NCBI GenBank assembly: GCA_963989385.1
Contig: OZ022501.1
Coordinates: 94,472,979 to 94,536,978 of the forward strand
DNA length: 64,000 bases
Direction of reading: 5' to 3'
From: Ctena decussata
Lineage: Eukaryota; Mollusca; Bivalvia; Lucinida; Lucinidae
This document shows, in pieces, positions 1-11,900 of this stretch. A model generated the notes under the pieces. The model was given only the letters and a program-made list of their open reading frames with translations. It ran no database searches and was not told the origin of the DNA. The translations under genes and the position numbers were made by a program. The first letter of the stretch is position 1, and each line of letters opens with the position of its first letter.

Positions 1-27
1 GATGTTACAGAACATTTACTGAGCAAG
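1..27 (+). CDS. Possible 3' end of an upstream SLC10-gene exon
   Basis: The window opens with 27 bases followed by a perfect donor, AAG|GTAAGT at 28. The phase is compatible (phase 0) with the exon starting at 459. The nine encoded residues (DVTEHLLSK) are polar and do not resemble the hydrophobic SLC10 helix expected just before the 459 exon, so this could be a chance donor or a lineage-specific linker. Confidence 0.3.
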
Positions 28-54
28 GTAAGTTTATATTCCAAGTAATTATCA

Positions 55-258
55 CAGAGCTCTAGATAGAAGGGGTATTTGATGATAATTGAGGGATAAT
101 TTTTTTAATTTCTCATTGAAACCATATATTGTGACCCCTCATCTGAACTGTCTCATTGAGACCGCTCAGATTAGGGGTCACAGCATAATGTTTTTATGCA
201 GAATTATCAAAAATTATCCCTAATTATCACCAAATACTCCCTCTTATCTAGAGCTCTG
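55..258. mobile_element. Palindromic MITE, family A (copy 1)
   Basis: A ~204-bp near-complete palindrome. The ends are CAGAGCTCTAGATA / TATCTAGAGCTCTG; inside, TTGTGACCCCTCATCTGA faces its complement around TCTCATTGAGA. Copies occur at 12112-12314 and 52602-52803. Noncoding; the whole element can fold as one hairpin. Confidence 0.85.
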
Positions 259-458
259 ATTATCAGCTGTCATTTGTAAAAATATGACATATTTTTACTA
301 TTTTGGTAAGTATTATCAACTAGTGAAATTAAGAAGTGTATAATTATTACAAGTGGCTACATACAGGGTAGGCCTGTCACTTTTTTGATAAATGTAAGTA
401 TTAATGTCAAACTTTTCTTGTTTTGTATTAAATTTCTTTAATGTTTCTTCTTTTCTAG

Positions 459-630
459 CTTGCCTTTGGTCTTGCTATGCTTCTACCCCTGGAGAAGAAT
501 GTGAGGTTTGGTCTCCTGTGTGTGGCCTGCGTGCCCGGAGGGGGACTGGGTCATGTTGCAGTCATTATTAGTGACGCTGACATCCCTCTTAGCTTAACCA
601 TGAACCTCATTAGTACAGTTACAATGCTGG
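459..630 (+). CDS. SLC10-like gene, internal coding exon
   Basis: Acceptor: a pyrimidine-rich tract ending TTTTCTAG at 458. Donor: CTGG|GTAAGT at 631. Length is 172 nt, frame 0 in, phase 1 out. It encodes LAFGLAMLLPLEKN followed by the PGGGLGH signature, corresponding to TM3-TM4 of the SLC10 fold. In NTCP/ASBT the positions occupied here by G-H are S-N, sodium-site-1 ligands. Confidence 0.85.
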
Positions 631-3600
631 GTAAGTATGGCAAAATTTGGGTGCTGAATCGAAAATAAATGTTCAGACACTAGCTTAACTCAGACACCTC
701 AGCTATATGCTAATAAACATTCAGACATCTCAATCTCACACTAAATATTTACTCAACTCAAACCACACACTGTATTCAGACATCTCAATAACATACCATA
801 CATTCAGGCACCTCAACTGCACACTAAATATTCAGACAACTCAACCACACAATATATTATATTCAGTCATCTCAACTACACAGTAAATTATTCAGACATC
901 TCAACCACATAACATACTTTTCACACACCTCATTGCATACTTAATTTTCAGAAATCTGAAGTTCATAACAAATATTCAGAAACCTAAAACCACATACTAA
1001 ATATTCTGATACATCAACTGTACACTAAACATTAAGACACCGCAATCACATACTAGATATTCGGACAAATCACCTCTACACTAAATTTTAAGACACCTCA
1101 ATCACATACTGATATTCAGACACATGAACTGTACACTAAACATTAAGACACCTCAATCACATGCAAGATATTCAAACACCTTTACTGTACACTAAATATT
1201 CAGACACCTATCATCACACTAAATATTGAGGCACCTCAACCAAACACTGAATATTCAGACACTTCAACCGTTAAGATGCAGAAAAGACAATAAAACAAAT
1301 ATCAAATTAAGCTACAAGTTTTAATTTCTGTTGGTATGGTTTCTCAATTGAAGTATTTGTTTAATACCGATGCTTCAAAGAAAGTTATATGCCTCAAGAC
1401 AAAATATGATTATTCTAGGACTTTTTATATTGTTATTATTGCTACAAATAAGTATTCCTAATTCATATGTTTTGTTTTTACTTTGTTAACCAAGCAGACT
1501 AACAGAATAATTACAAATAAAAATATAAGTAAGAAAGTTTGCCGAAGTGCAGACTGAGATCAGACTGCTCCGTAGATTTATATATCAGAACAAACAGAAC
1601 TAGTCTCAATTTCTGGATATATGATTTCATCTTGGCGATGGATGAAGAAATGTCTGAATATTTACAATAAATATAGTATGTTAAATGATTGTTTTACCAG
1701 CAGGTACAATATTAACAAATCATCTAGAATTCTAACCCTAAGAGCTCCAGAAAAGAGTGAATACTGGCATAATTTTGGAATGGTTTTTTTATTTCCCCAT
1801 AAAAATCTGGGGTTTAACCCTTTTTGTAAAAGTTAAACCACCTTTCAAAGCAGTTCTGATAATGGGCCATCATACATGGAGAATTAGATATACAAAAACA
1901 ATCTCAGAACTTATCATGCCAAATTTAACCTTCCCAGTCTGGAGCTCTGTAATCATACTTTGATTTCTGGTGTGAATTGAAGTAGATCACACCTCTATCA
2001 CACCCACCCTGATATCAAATCTAAATGCTGGTGCTATGGATTCCAAACAGTAATGGAATATTTCCAAAACATTACAAGTAGTAAAAGGCACTTGACATGC
2101 AAACAATCACACCAAAAAATTTCCTAAAATACACAGGCGAATGAGACCCAGATACCTACATGTAGCTTAGCAGGACAGCCCTTAACCCGCTGAACTACCA
2201 CGGCTCCTCATCACATTTGCAGGAGTAAACCACTGTTGGGTTTGTAGAGTTACATGGCGTGATCATATTAGGTGGGAAGGTGGACAGAGCTGTCGGATGT
2301 GAAGGCTGTTTCCTGAGGGTGTAAGGAAGAAGTTGTAGGATGAGAAAAGATGTATGGAAGAAAAGTTGCAGGGTGTGAAAATTGTACGATCTGACTGAGA
2401 TGCTGTAGGTTATGAGGGCCTATCAGATGTGTTAGAATAGTACAGTGTAGTTTGATTGAAAGGGGTTGTATGGTGCACGAAAATAATAACAGAGCACCCA
2501 AACAAGAAAACATTGCTTTATGACAAAGACAGAGTGATATAAACTACAAGAGACAGGATCAGCGCCAGAGACTGAATAATACCTAATGTATGTGTACTTG
2601 CACCGAGATTTTTCCGCTAATTCCTCGGAGAACCTGTACCAAGTGACAGTTATCTTGTCTTTAGTATTCCTATTGATTTTCGGCTTGTGGCAATCGGCAA
2701 TCGTACAACTGTCTCCAGACAACGGGAGTGAACACATTTATGACTTCACACATGACAAGCCACATAGAATACAGAGTTCCAGATTATTCAACATTTTGGA
2801 TTTAAAATTCAGCATTTTTATTATCTTTTACTGATACATTACTGTACTTTAAGGCAGCTATAAGATGAAGAATTTCCATTCCACAATAACCTGAAATACG
2901 TAAATCAGTCTTGTTCAACTCAGCTATAAGATTGTTTTTTTCTCCTCCAAAACAATCCCAAAATCTAGATCCATCTTGCAAGATGGATCTAGATTCTAAG
3001 GATTGTTTTGTACAAGGAAAAAACCCATCTTCAAACCAAAGAAGTATGATTTAAAGTGAAATCTCATCAGGATCTGTTCATAAAGGCAACTCTACTGTGA
3101 TCCCCCAGCGTATATTGCACAGATGTTTGATAACTTTTAAATCCCCAAATTTTAACCAATCTGGAGTCTCGGCAGATATTTGGCTTCCCGTACTAGGATT
3201 TTACCAATTTTAGATTTCAGTAAATTAGACTGAATTGGGAAAAAGTACAAGATGCCAAGTGTCACCAACTAAATTATATCCCTTCCTCCATGTTCACGGA
3301 AGCCCAGTCCAACCTGGGCATCAGCACAAGCTGATCTGGGCCCAGTTGTTCAAAACTAACAACATTGTTAGTTAACGAGACGTTAAAATTTCAAATGTTA
3401 AAATCACAAAGACACCAATATTTTTTTGTTGAAAAAATGTGAGAAGCTTTTGCATTGCAAAAGCTTCTCACATTTTGTCAACAAAAAATATCAATGCAAA
3501 AGCTTTTCACATTTTTTCAGTATTTGGTTATAAAGTCATAAAACACTTAAAGAGTTGACCTCATAGCGAGCTCGTTAAGCTAACGATGTTTTGAACCACT

Positions 3601-6600
3601 GGGCTTAGGCATTTTACTGAGTGCAAATGTAATGTCAGTGCAGTGCCAGATAAACGAGGGGGCCGACATATGCCTTAGCAACTCCTGCTGCCTAACTTGG
3701 CACAAAAAACTTATGAAAACTCATTTGGATCACCTCTCAAGCCTCAATCGGTACTCGGTAGGTGAAGCTCTGGCGTACTCATCTAGAGGTCCTGGGAACC
3801 AGACCCACTGGAGGGGGAAATCTCTCCACCATAAATGGAGTTCTGCTGCACACTTCCTTTCATAATCACCCCATTAGGAACTTTGCAATAAGTGCTCTTC
3901 TGTTTTGTCATAAGTATTTCTCCCACCTTTGCCTATATAAGATAGGCTCTCAGCTCATATAAGAAATTTCTTTCTCCCACCTTTGCCTATATAAGATAGG
4001 CTCTCAGCTCATATAAGAAATTTCTATCTTATACCTGGCAACATGTTCTTATATTAGCAACCAGACTTTTTCATTTTTTGACTAATATTTTAATTTTAAA
4101 TGAACAAAATGGACATGCAAGCATGTCGGATGACGTTTGACAGCAGATCATGGGTTTGTGACGTCACTCAATTTTAATGACGTCACTAAAACCGGTTTAT
4201 AATGTCGCTAGCAAACTTGACGCGCGTGACGTGAGCGGCTAAGCTGCATTTCGTTTTCGCCCTCTGGAAGCTTAACCAACCCATATATCGTGTTTTCCGT
4301 CTCTTTTTTAGGTGCAAACTGTGTTTACACCCATTTTAGGACCCGATAAACACACTGGGCTGCTCAAAATTTACTTCAGATCATTGGTTAAAAAGTTGAA
4401 ATTTTCCTGTTCTGAAGCCTAAACCGACTTGAGGTTTAGAATCCGCTAAAAGTGGGAGAAAAATAATCCATCATGAGCCAGTCCATGTAGGATAGGTAAA
4501 TCTCACCCTCGGGGTCAGAATTTCAACCAGAGACTCGGCAAGCCTCGTCCCTGGTTGAAATTCCGACCCCTCGGGTGAGATTTCCCTATCCTACATGGAC
4601 ACTCATGATGGATTGTTATAATCTTATACCTGGCAACATCTTTCTTATATTAGCAACCATCCTTTTTCATTTTTTGACTAATATTTTAATTTTAAATGAA
4701 CAAAATGGACACGCAAGCATGTCGGATGATGTTTGATAGCAGATCATGGGTTTGTGACGTCACTCAATTTTAATGACGTCACTAAAACCGGTTAAAAACG
4801 TCGCTAGCAAACTTGACGCTCGTGACCTGAGAGGCTAAGTTGCATTTTGTTTTTGCCCTCTGGAAGATAAAATAGTCCACATATCGTGTTTTCCGTCTAA
4901 TTTTGAGGTGAAATGTGTTTGCACCCATTTTAGGACCCGATAAACACACTGGGCTGCTCAAAATTTACTTCAGATCATTGGTTAAAAAGTTAGAATTTTC
5001 CTGTTCTGAAGCCTAATCCGACTTTAGGTTTAAAATTCGCTAACAGTGGGAGAAAAAAAATCCGCTAACAGTGGGAGAAAAATAATCCATCATGAGCCAG
5101 TCCATGTAGGATAGGTAAAGCGCACCCGAGGGGTCGGAATTTCAACCAGGGACGAGGCTTGCAATAAGTGCTCTTCTGTTTTGTCATAAGTATTTCTCAC
5201 ACATTTCTTCTTCTTCTTATGTCTTCGGTGGCTTGTGCTCTGTATCATTTACAACATGCAAATGGACAAACAGACACAAAGAAAACACACACTTTACTAT
5301 AGTTGGCCATGTGGCAATGTACTATACAATCAATGAGCCAGTCCCCCCCCCCCCCCCCCCCCCTCAACATCACATCCCACCTTATTATATGAAGCTCTGA
5401 AACAAGACTGACCAATTCTTCTGCTTTTCCTTACTGAGAAAGCCAAGCAATATGTCATTAAATACTTTGTGTCAAGTAACAGAAAATTTCCCTCTATTTT
5501 CTCAAATCACTTGAGAATCTTCTGACAATTCCGTTGCCATAGCAGTTCCAACGGGGCTTGCAGACGTATAAACCTCTTCTACATAAAACCCTCTAAATCA
5601 ATATACAAATACCATCTACTTAAACCATAGAATTTCACCATTTAAATCAGCAAGTTTCTGGTATTGTCTTAACAAACCTGGCATGCAATAACCAGCCTGC
5701 ATATGTATGCAGGCTGGTTACCGTATGCTCAGTTTGCATATACTGCAAGATGGATTTTTGCTCTAATGCGGCTTATACGATAAATACAGCCTGTTGCTAT
5801 ATCTACGTGAGTCGCGGCTTACCATTCGTCAATAATCACCGACTTTCTTATATGTCAACAACCCGGCTTAGACAGAAATATACAACAACAAAATCATTTC
5901 CTTCTTTTTTTCCTTTAAGCCGCTTTAGATGTTTGGTGTCACTTCTTCCTCGCTTGAAAAACATTCTGTTTTGAAACCAAAATCGCAGACAAAATGTAAA
6001 TAAACAGTTTGTCGTTGAATCCCTCTGACATTTGCTTTCACTTTCATAAAGAACTAAGTGGTAAACACAGTGCACAAAGAACTGCATGAAGAATGACTTA
6101 CAGTGTATGGGTATATGCACCATCGTGTTTTTTTGTGATTTTTACAAAAGGGAACAGTTTTGGTGACATCCTGTTTGCTCTCAGTGACAAAGCCCTTCCA
6201 AAACAAGTAGCCCAAAGGGCAACAATTGCTCACCTGAGAGACATTGTAAACCTATAGGGATATTTAAGATGCTCAAGGGCAGCTAACTCCACAGTCAGTG
6301 GTCCAATCAGGCAAGCCTCGTCCCTGGTTGAAATTCCGACCCCTCGGGTGAGATTTCCCTATCCTACATGGACACTCATGATGGATTGTTATAATCTTAT
6401 ACCTGCCAACATCTTTCTTATATTAGCAACCATCCTTTTTCATTTTTTGACTAATATTTTAATTTTAAATGAACAAAATGGACACGCAAGCATGTCGGAT
6501 GATGTTTGATAGCAGATCATGGGTTTGTGACGTCACTCAATTTTAATGACGTCACTAAAACCGGTTAAAAACGTCGCTAGCAAACTTGACGCTCGTGACC

Positions 6601-7112
6601 TGAGAGGCTAAGTTGCATTTTGTTTTTGCCCTCTGGAAGATAAAATAGTCCACATATCGTGTTTTCCGTCTAATTTTGAGGTGAAATGTGTTTGCACCCA
6701 TTTTAGGACCCGATAAACACACTGGGCTGCTCAAAATTTACTTCAGATCATTGGTTAAAAAGTTAGAATTTTCCTGTTCTGAAGCCTAATCCGACTTTAG
6801 GTTTAAAATTCGCTAACAGTGGGAGAAAAAAAATCCGCTAACAGTGGGAGAAAAATAATCCATCATGAGCCAGTCCATGTAGGATAGGTAAAGCGCACCC
6901 GAGGGGTCGGAATTTCAACCAGGGACGAGGCTTGCAATAAGTGCTCTTCTGTTTTGTCATAAGTATTTCTCACACATTTCTTCTTCTTCTTATGTCTTCG
7001 GTGGCTTGTGCTCTGTATCATTTACAACATGCAAATGGACAAACAGACACAAAGAAAACACACACTTTACTATAGTTGGCCATGTGGCAATGTACTATGC
7101 AATCAATGAGCC

Positions 7113-7148
<36 letters not shown>

Positions 7149-8895
7149 AACATCACATCCCACCTTATTATATGAAGCTCTGAAACAAGACTGACCAATT
7201 CTTCTGCTTTTCCTTACTGAGAAAGCCAAGCAATATGTCATTAAATACTTTGTGTCAAGTAACAGAAAATTTCCCTCTATTTTCTCAAATCACTTGAGAA
7301 TCTTCTGACAATTCCGTTGCCATAGCAGTTCCAACGGGGCTTGCAGACGTATAAACCTCTTCTACATAAAACCCTCTAAATCAATATACAAATACCATCT
7401 ACTTAAACCATAGAATTTCACCATTTAAATCAGCAAGTTTCTGGTATTGTCTTAACAAACCTGGCATGCAATAACCAGCCTGCATATGTATGCAGGCTGG
7501 TTACCGTATGCTCAGTTTGCATATACTGCAAGATGGATTTTTGCTCTAATGCGGCTTATACGATAAATACAGCCTGTTGCTATATCTACGTGAGTCGCGG
7601 CTTACCATTCGTCAATAATCACCGACTTTCTTATATGTCAACAACCCGGCTTAGACAGAAATATACAACAACAAAATCATTTCCTTCTTTTTTTCCTTTA
7701 AGCCGCTTTAGATGTTTGGTGTCACTTCTTCCTCGCTTGAAAAACATTCTGTTTTGAAACCAAAATCGCAGACAAAATGTAAATAAACAGTTTGTCGTTG
7801 AATCCCTCTGACATTTGCTTTCACTTTCATAAAGAACTAAGTGGTAAACACAGTGCACAAAGAACTGCATGAAGAATGACTTACAGTGTATGGGTATATG
7901 CACCATCGTGTTTTTTTGTGATTTTTACAAAAGGGAACAGTTTTGGTGACATCCTGTTTGCTCTCAGTGACAAAGCCCTTCCAAAACAAGTAGCCCAAAG
8001 GGCAACAATTGCTCACCTGAGAGACATTGTAAACCTATAGGGATATTTAAGATGCTCAAGGGCAGCTAACTCCACAGTCAGTGGTCCAATCAGGCAAGCC
8101 TCGTCCCTGGTTGAAATTCCGACCCCTCGGGTGAGATTTCCCTATCCTACATGGACACTCATGATGGATTGTTATAATCTTATACCTGCCAACATCTTTC
8201 TTATATTAGCAACCATCCTTTTTCATTTTTTGACTAATATTTTAATTTTAAATGAACAAAATGGACACGCAAGCATGTCGGATGATGTTTGATAGCAGAT
8301 CATGGGTTTGTGACGTCACTCAATTTTAATGACGTCACTAAAACCGGTTAAAAACGTCGCTAGCAAACTTGACGCTCGTGACCTGAGAGGCTAAGTTGCA
8401 TTTTGTTTTTGCCCTCTGGAAGATAAAATAGTCCACATATCGTGTTTTCCGTCTAATTTTGAGGTGAAATGTGTTTGCACCCATTTTAGGACCCGATAAA
8501 CACACTGGGCTGCTCAAAATTTACTTCAGATCATTGGTTAAAAAGTTAGAATTTTCCTGTTCTGAAGCCTAATCCGACTTTAGGTTTAAAATTCGCTAAC
8601 AGTGGGAGAAAAAAAATCCGCTAACAGTGGGAGAAAAATAATCCATCATGAGCCAGTCCATGTAGGATAGGTAAAGCGCACCCGAGGGGTCGGAATTTCA
8701 ACCAGGGACGAGGCTTGCAATAAGTGCTCTTCTGTTTTGTCATAAGTATTTCTCACACATTTCTTCTTCTTCCCATGTCTTCGGTGGCTTGTGCTCTGTA
8801 TCATTTACAACATGCAAATGGACAAACAGACACAAAGAAAACACACACTTTACTATAGTTGGCCATGTGGCAATGTACTATGCAATCAATGAGCC

Positions 8896-8933
<38 letters not shown>

Positions 8934-11900
8934 AACATCACATCCCACCTTATTATATGAAGCTCTGAAACAAGACTGACCAATTCTTCTGCTTTTCCTT
9001 ACTGAGAAAGCCAAGCAATATGTCATTAAATACTTTGTGTCAAGTAACAGAAAATTTCCCTCTATTTTCTCAAATCACTTGAGAATCTTCTGACAATTCC
9101 GTTGCCATAGCAGTTCCAACGGGGCTTGCAGACGTATAAACCTCTTCTACATAAAACCCTCTAAATCAATATACAAATACCATCTACTTAAACCATAGAA
9201 TTTCACCATTTAAATCAGCAAGTTTCTGGTATTGTCTTAACAAACCTGGCATGCAATAACCAGCCTGCATATGTATGCAGGCTGGTTACCGTATGCTCAG
9301 TTTGCATATACTGCAAGATGGATTTTTGCTCTAATGCGGCTTATACGATAAATACAGCCTGTTGCTATATCTACGTGAGTCGCGGCTTACCATTCGTCAA
9401 TAATCACCGACTTTCTTATATGTCAACAACCCGGCTTAGACAGAAATATACAACAACAAAATCATTTCCTTCTTTTTTTCCTTTAAGCCGCTTTAGATGT
9501 TTGGTGTCACTTCTTCCTCGCTTGAAAAACATTCTGTTTTGAAACCAAAATCGCAGACAAAATGTAAATAAACAGTTTGTCGTTGAATCCCTCTGACATT
9601 TGCTTTCACTTTCATAAAGAACTAAGTGGTAAACACAGTGCACAAAGAACTGCATGAAGAATGACTTACAGTGTATGGGTATATGCACCATCGTGTTTTT
9701 TTGTGATTTTTACAAAAGGGAACAGTTTTGGTGACATCCTGTTTGCTCTCAGTGACAAAGCCCTTCCAAAACAAGTAGCCCAAAGGGCAACAATTGCTCA
9801 CCTGAGAGACATTGTAAACCTATAGGGATATTTAAGATGCTCAAGGGCAGCTAACTCCACAGTCAGTGGTCCAATCAGGCTGAAAATTAAACTCATCCAA
9901 AACATTATGAATGCCCTCATTTAATATATGCAAGTTTAAAAAGTATCCGATCAAGAGCACAATAGACAGAGCTTCAAAGGCAGCTAACTTCATAGTGGTT
10001 GGCCTGATCTGGCCAAAATTTGAACTTGTTTAAGATATTATGCATTTCCTCATTACCTGCAAGTTTGAAAAGGATCTGCTCAGTAGAAACCAAGAAAAAG
10101 TGGAGACATTGATTTTTTGGATGCTCAGGGCAGGTACTCCATAGTCAGTGGTGGGATCTAGCCGAAATGCTAACTAATCCAAGCTTTTATGCATATCCTC
10201 ATTACCTGCAAGTATGAAGAGCATCCAATGAAAAATGAAAATGTGATGACGTTGTTTTCTCCATTATAAGACTATGGGATTTTTTTTCAAACACTCAAGG
10301 GCAGCTAACTCTGTCGTCTGTGCTCGATCCGGCCAAATTTCGAACTCATCCAAGCTCTTATGTATGTCATCATTACCTGCAAGTATGATAAGATTCTAAT
10401 CAAAAACCTTGATTGCAGCACCCTGAAAGTCAAACTTGCTTGAGATATTGTCATGCCCTACATTTGTGTGAATTCATTTTAAAATCCGTTGAGAAATGTA
10501 GGTGCTAGAGCCATGACAAAGTTTTTCTAAAAATAGCCACAGTGACCTTGACCTTGGGCACAGCATCCTGGAAGTCAAACTTGTTTGAGATATTGTCATG
10601 CCCTACATTTGTGTGAAGTTGATTTAAAATCCATTGAAAAATGTAGGCGCTAGAGCGATGACCAAGTTTTTCTAAAAATAGCCACAGTGACCTTGACCTT
10701 GGGTGCATCACCCTGAAAGTCAAACTTGCTCGAGATATTGTCATGCCCTACATATGTGTGAATTCATTTTAAAATCCAATGAGAAATGTAGGTGCTAGAG
10801 CGCTGACAAAGTTTTTCTAAAAATAGCCACAGTGACCTTGACCTTGGGTGCAGCACCCTGGAAGTCAAACTTGTTTGAGATATTGTCATGCCCTACTTTT
10901 GTGTGAAGTTGATTTAAAATCCATTGAAAAATGTAGGCGCTAGAGACCAAGTTTTTCTAAAAATAGCCACAGTGACCTTGACCTTGGGTGCAGCACCCTC
11001 AAAGTCAAACTTGCTCGAGATATTGTCATGCCCTACATTTGTGTGGAGTTATTTTAAAATCTGCTGCGAAATGTAGGTGCTACAGCGCTGACAAAGTTTT
11101 TCTAAAAATAGCCACAGTGACCTTGACCTTGGGCGCAGCATCCTGAAAGTAAAACTTGCTTGAGATATTGTCATGCCCTACATTTGCGTGAAGTTATTTT
11201 AAAATCTGCTGAGAAATGTAGGTGCTAGAGCGCTGACAAAGTTTTTCTAAAAATAGCCACAGTGACCTTGACCTTGGGTGCAGCATCCTGAAAGTCAAAT
11301 TTGATCGAGATATTGTCATGCCCTACATTTGTGTGAAGTTATTTTAAAATCCGTTGAGAAATGTAGGCGATAGAGCAATGACAAAGTTTTTCTAAAAATA
11401 TGTGATGACGTTGTTTTCTCCATTATAACACTACGGGATTTTTTTTCAAACGCTCAAGGGCAGCTAACTCTGTAGTCTGTGCTCGAATCCGGCCAAATTT
11501 CGAACTCATCCAAGCTCTTATGTATGTCATCATTACCTGCAAGTATGATAAGGACCTAAGCAAAAACAGTTGAGAAAACGTGATGACGCCATTTCCTCAT
11601 TATAACCCTATGGGATTTTTTTCAAACGCTCAAGGGCAGTTAACTCCGTAGTCTGTGCTCGAATCCGGCCAAATTTTGAACTCATCCAAGCTCTTGTGTA
11701 TGTCATCATTACCTGCAAGTATGATAAGGATCTAATCAAAAACAGTCGAGAAAACGTGATGACGCCCTTTTTTCCATTATAACCCTATGGGGGCTATCTG
11801 TTGCCATGGAAACCAGAGTTCTGAGCTGATCGGCACCAAAACCTAATGCAGCCTTTCCCCCATCCAAATGATGCTTCAGATAAAATTTGATTGCGATCGG

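Noticed and set aside
2432..2834. Overlapping 101-residue (-) and 82-residue (+) frames inside the SLC10 intron
   Set aside because: The plus frame includes a hydrophobic stretch, but neither has acceptable flanking splice sites in phase with the SLC10 exons, and the 630-14549 junction is already contiguous with the family alignment.
5750..9691. Identical 74-residue (+) and 91-residue (-) open frames repeated three times
   Set aside because: They repeat only because the 1.78-kb DNA unit is repeated. There is no homology, no codon-like constraint, and they overlap each other on opposite strands.
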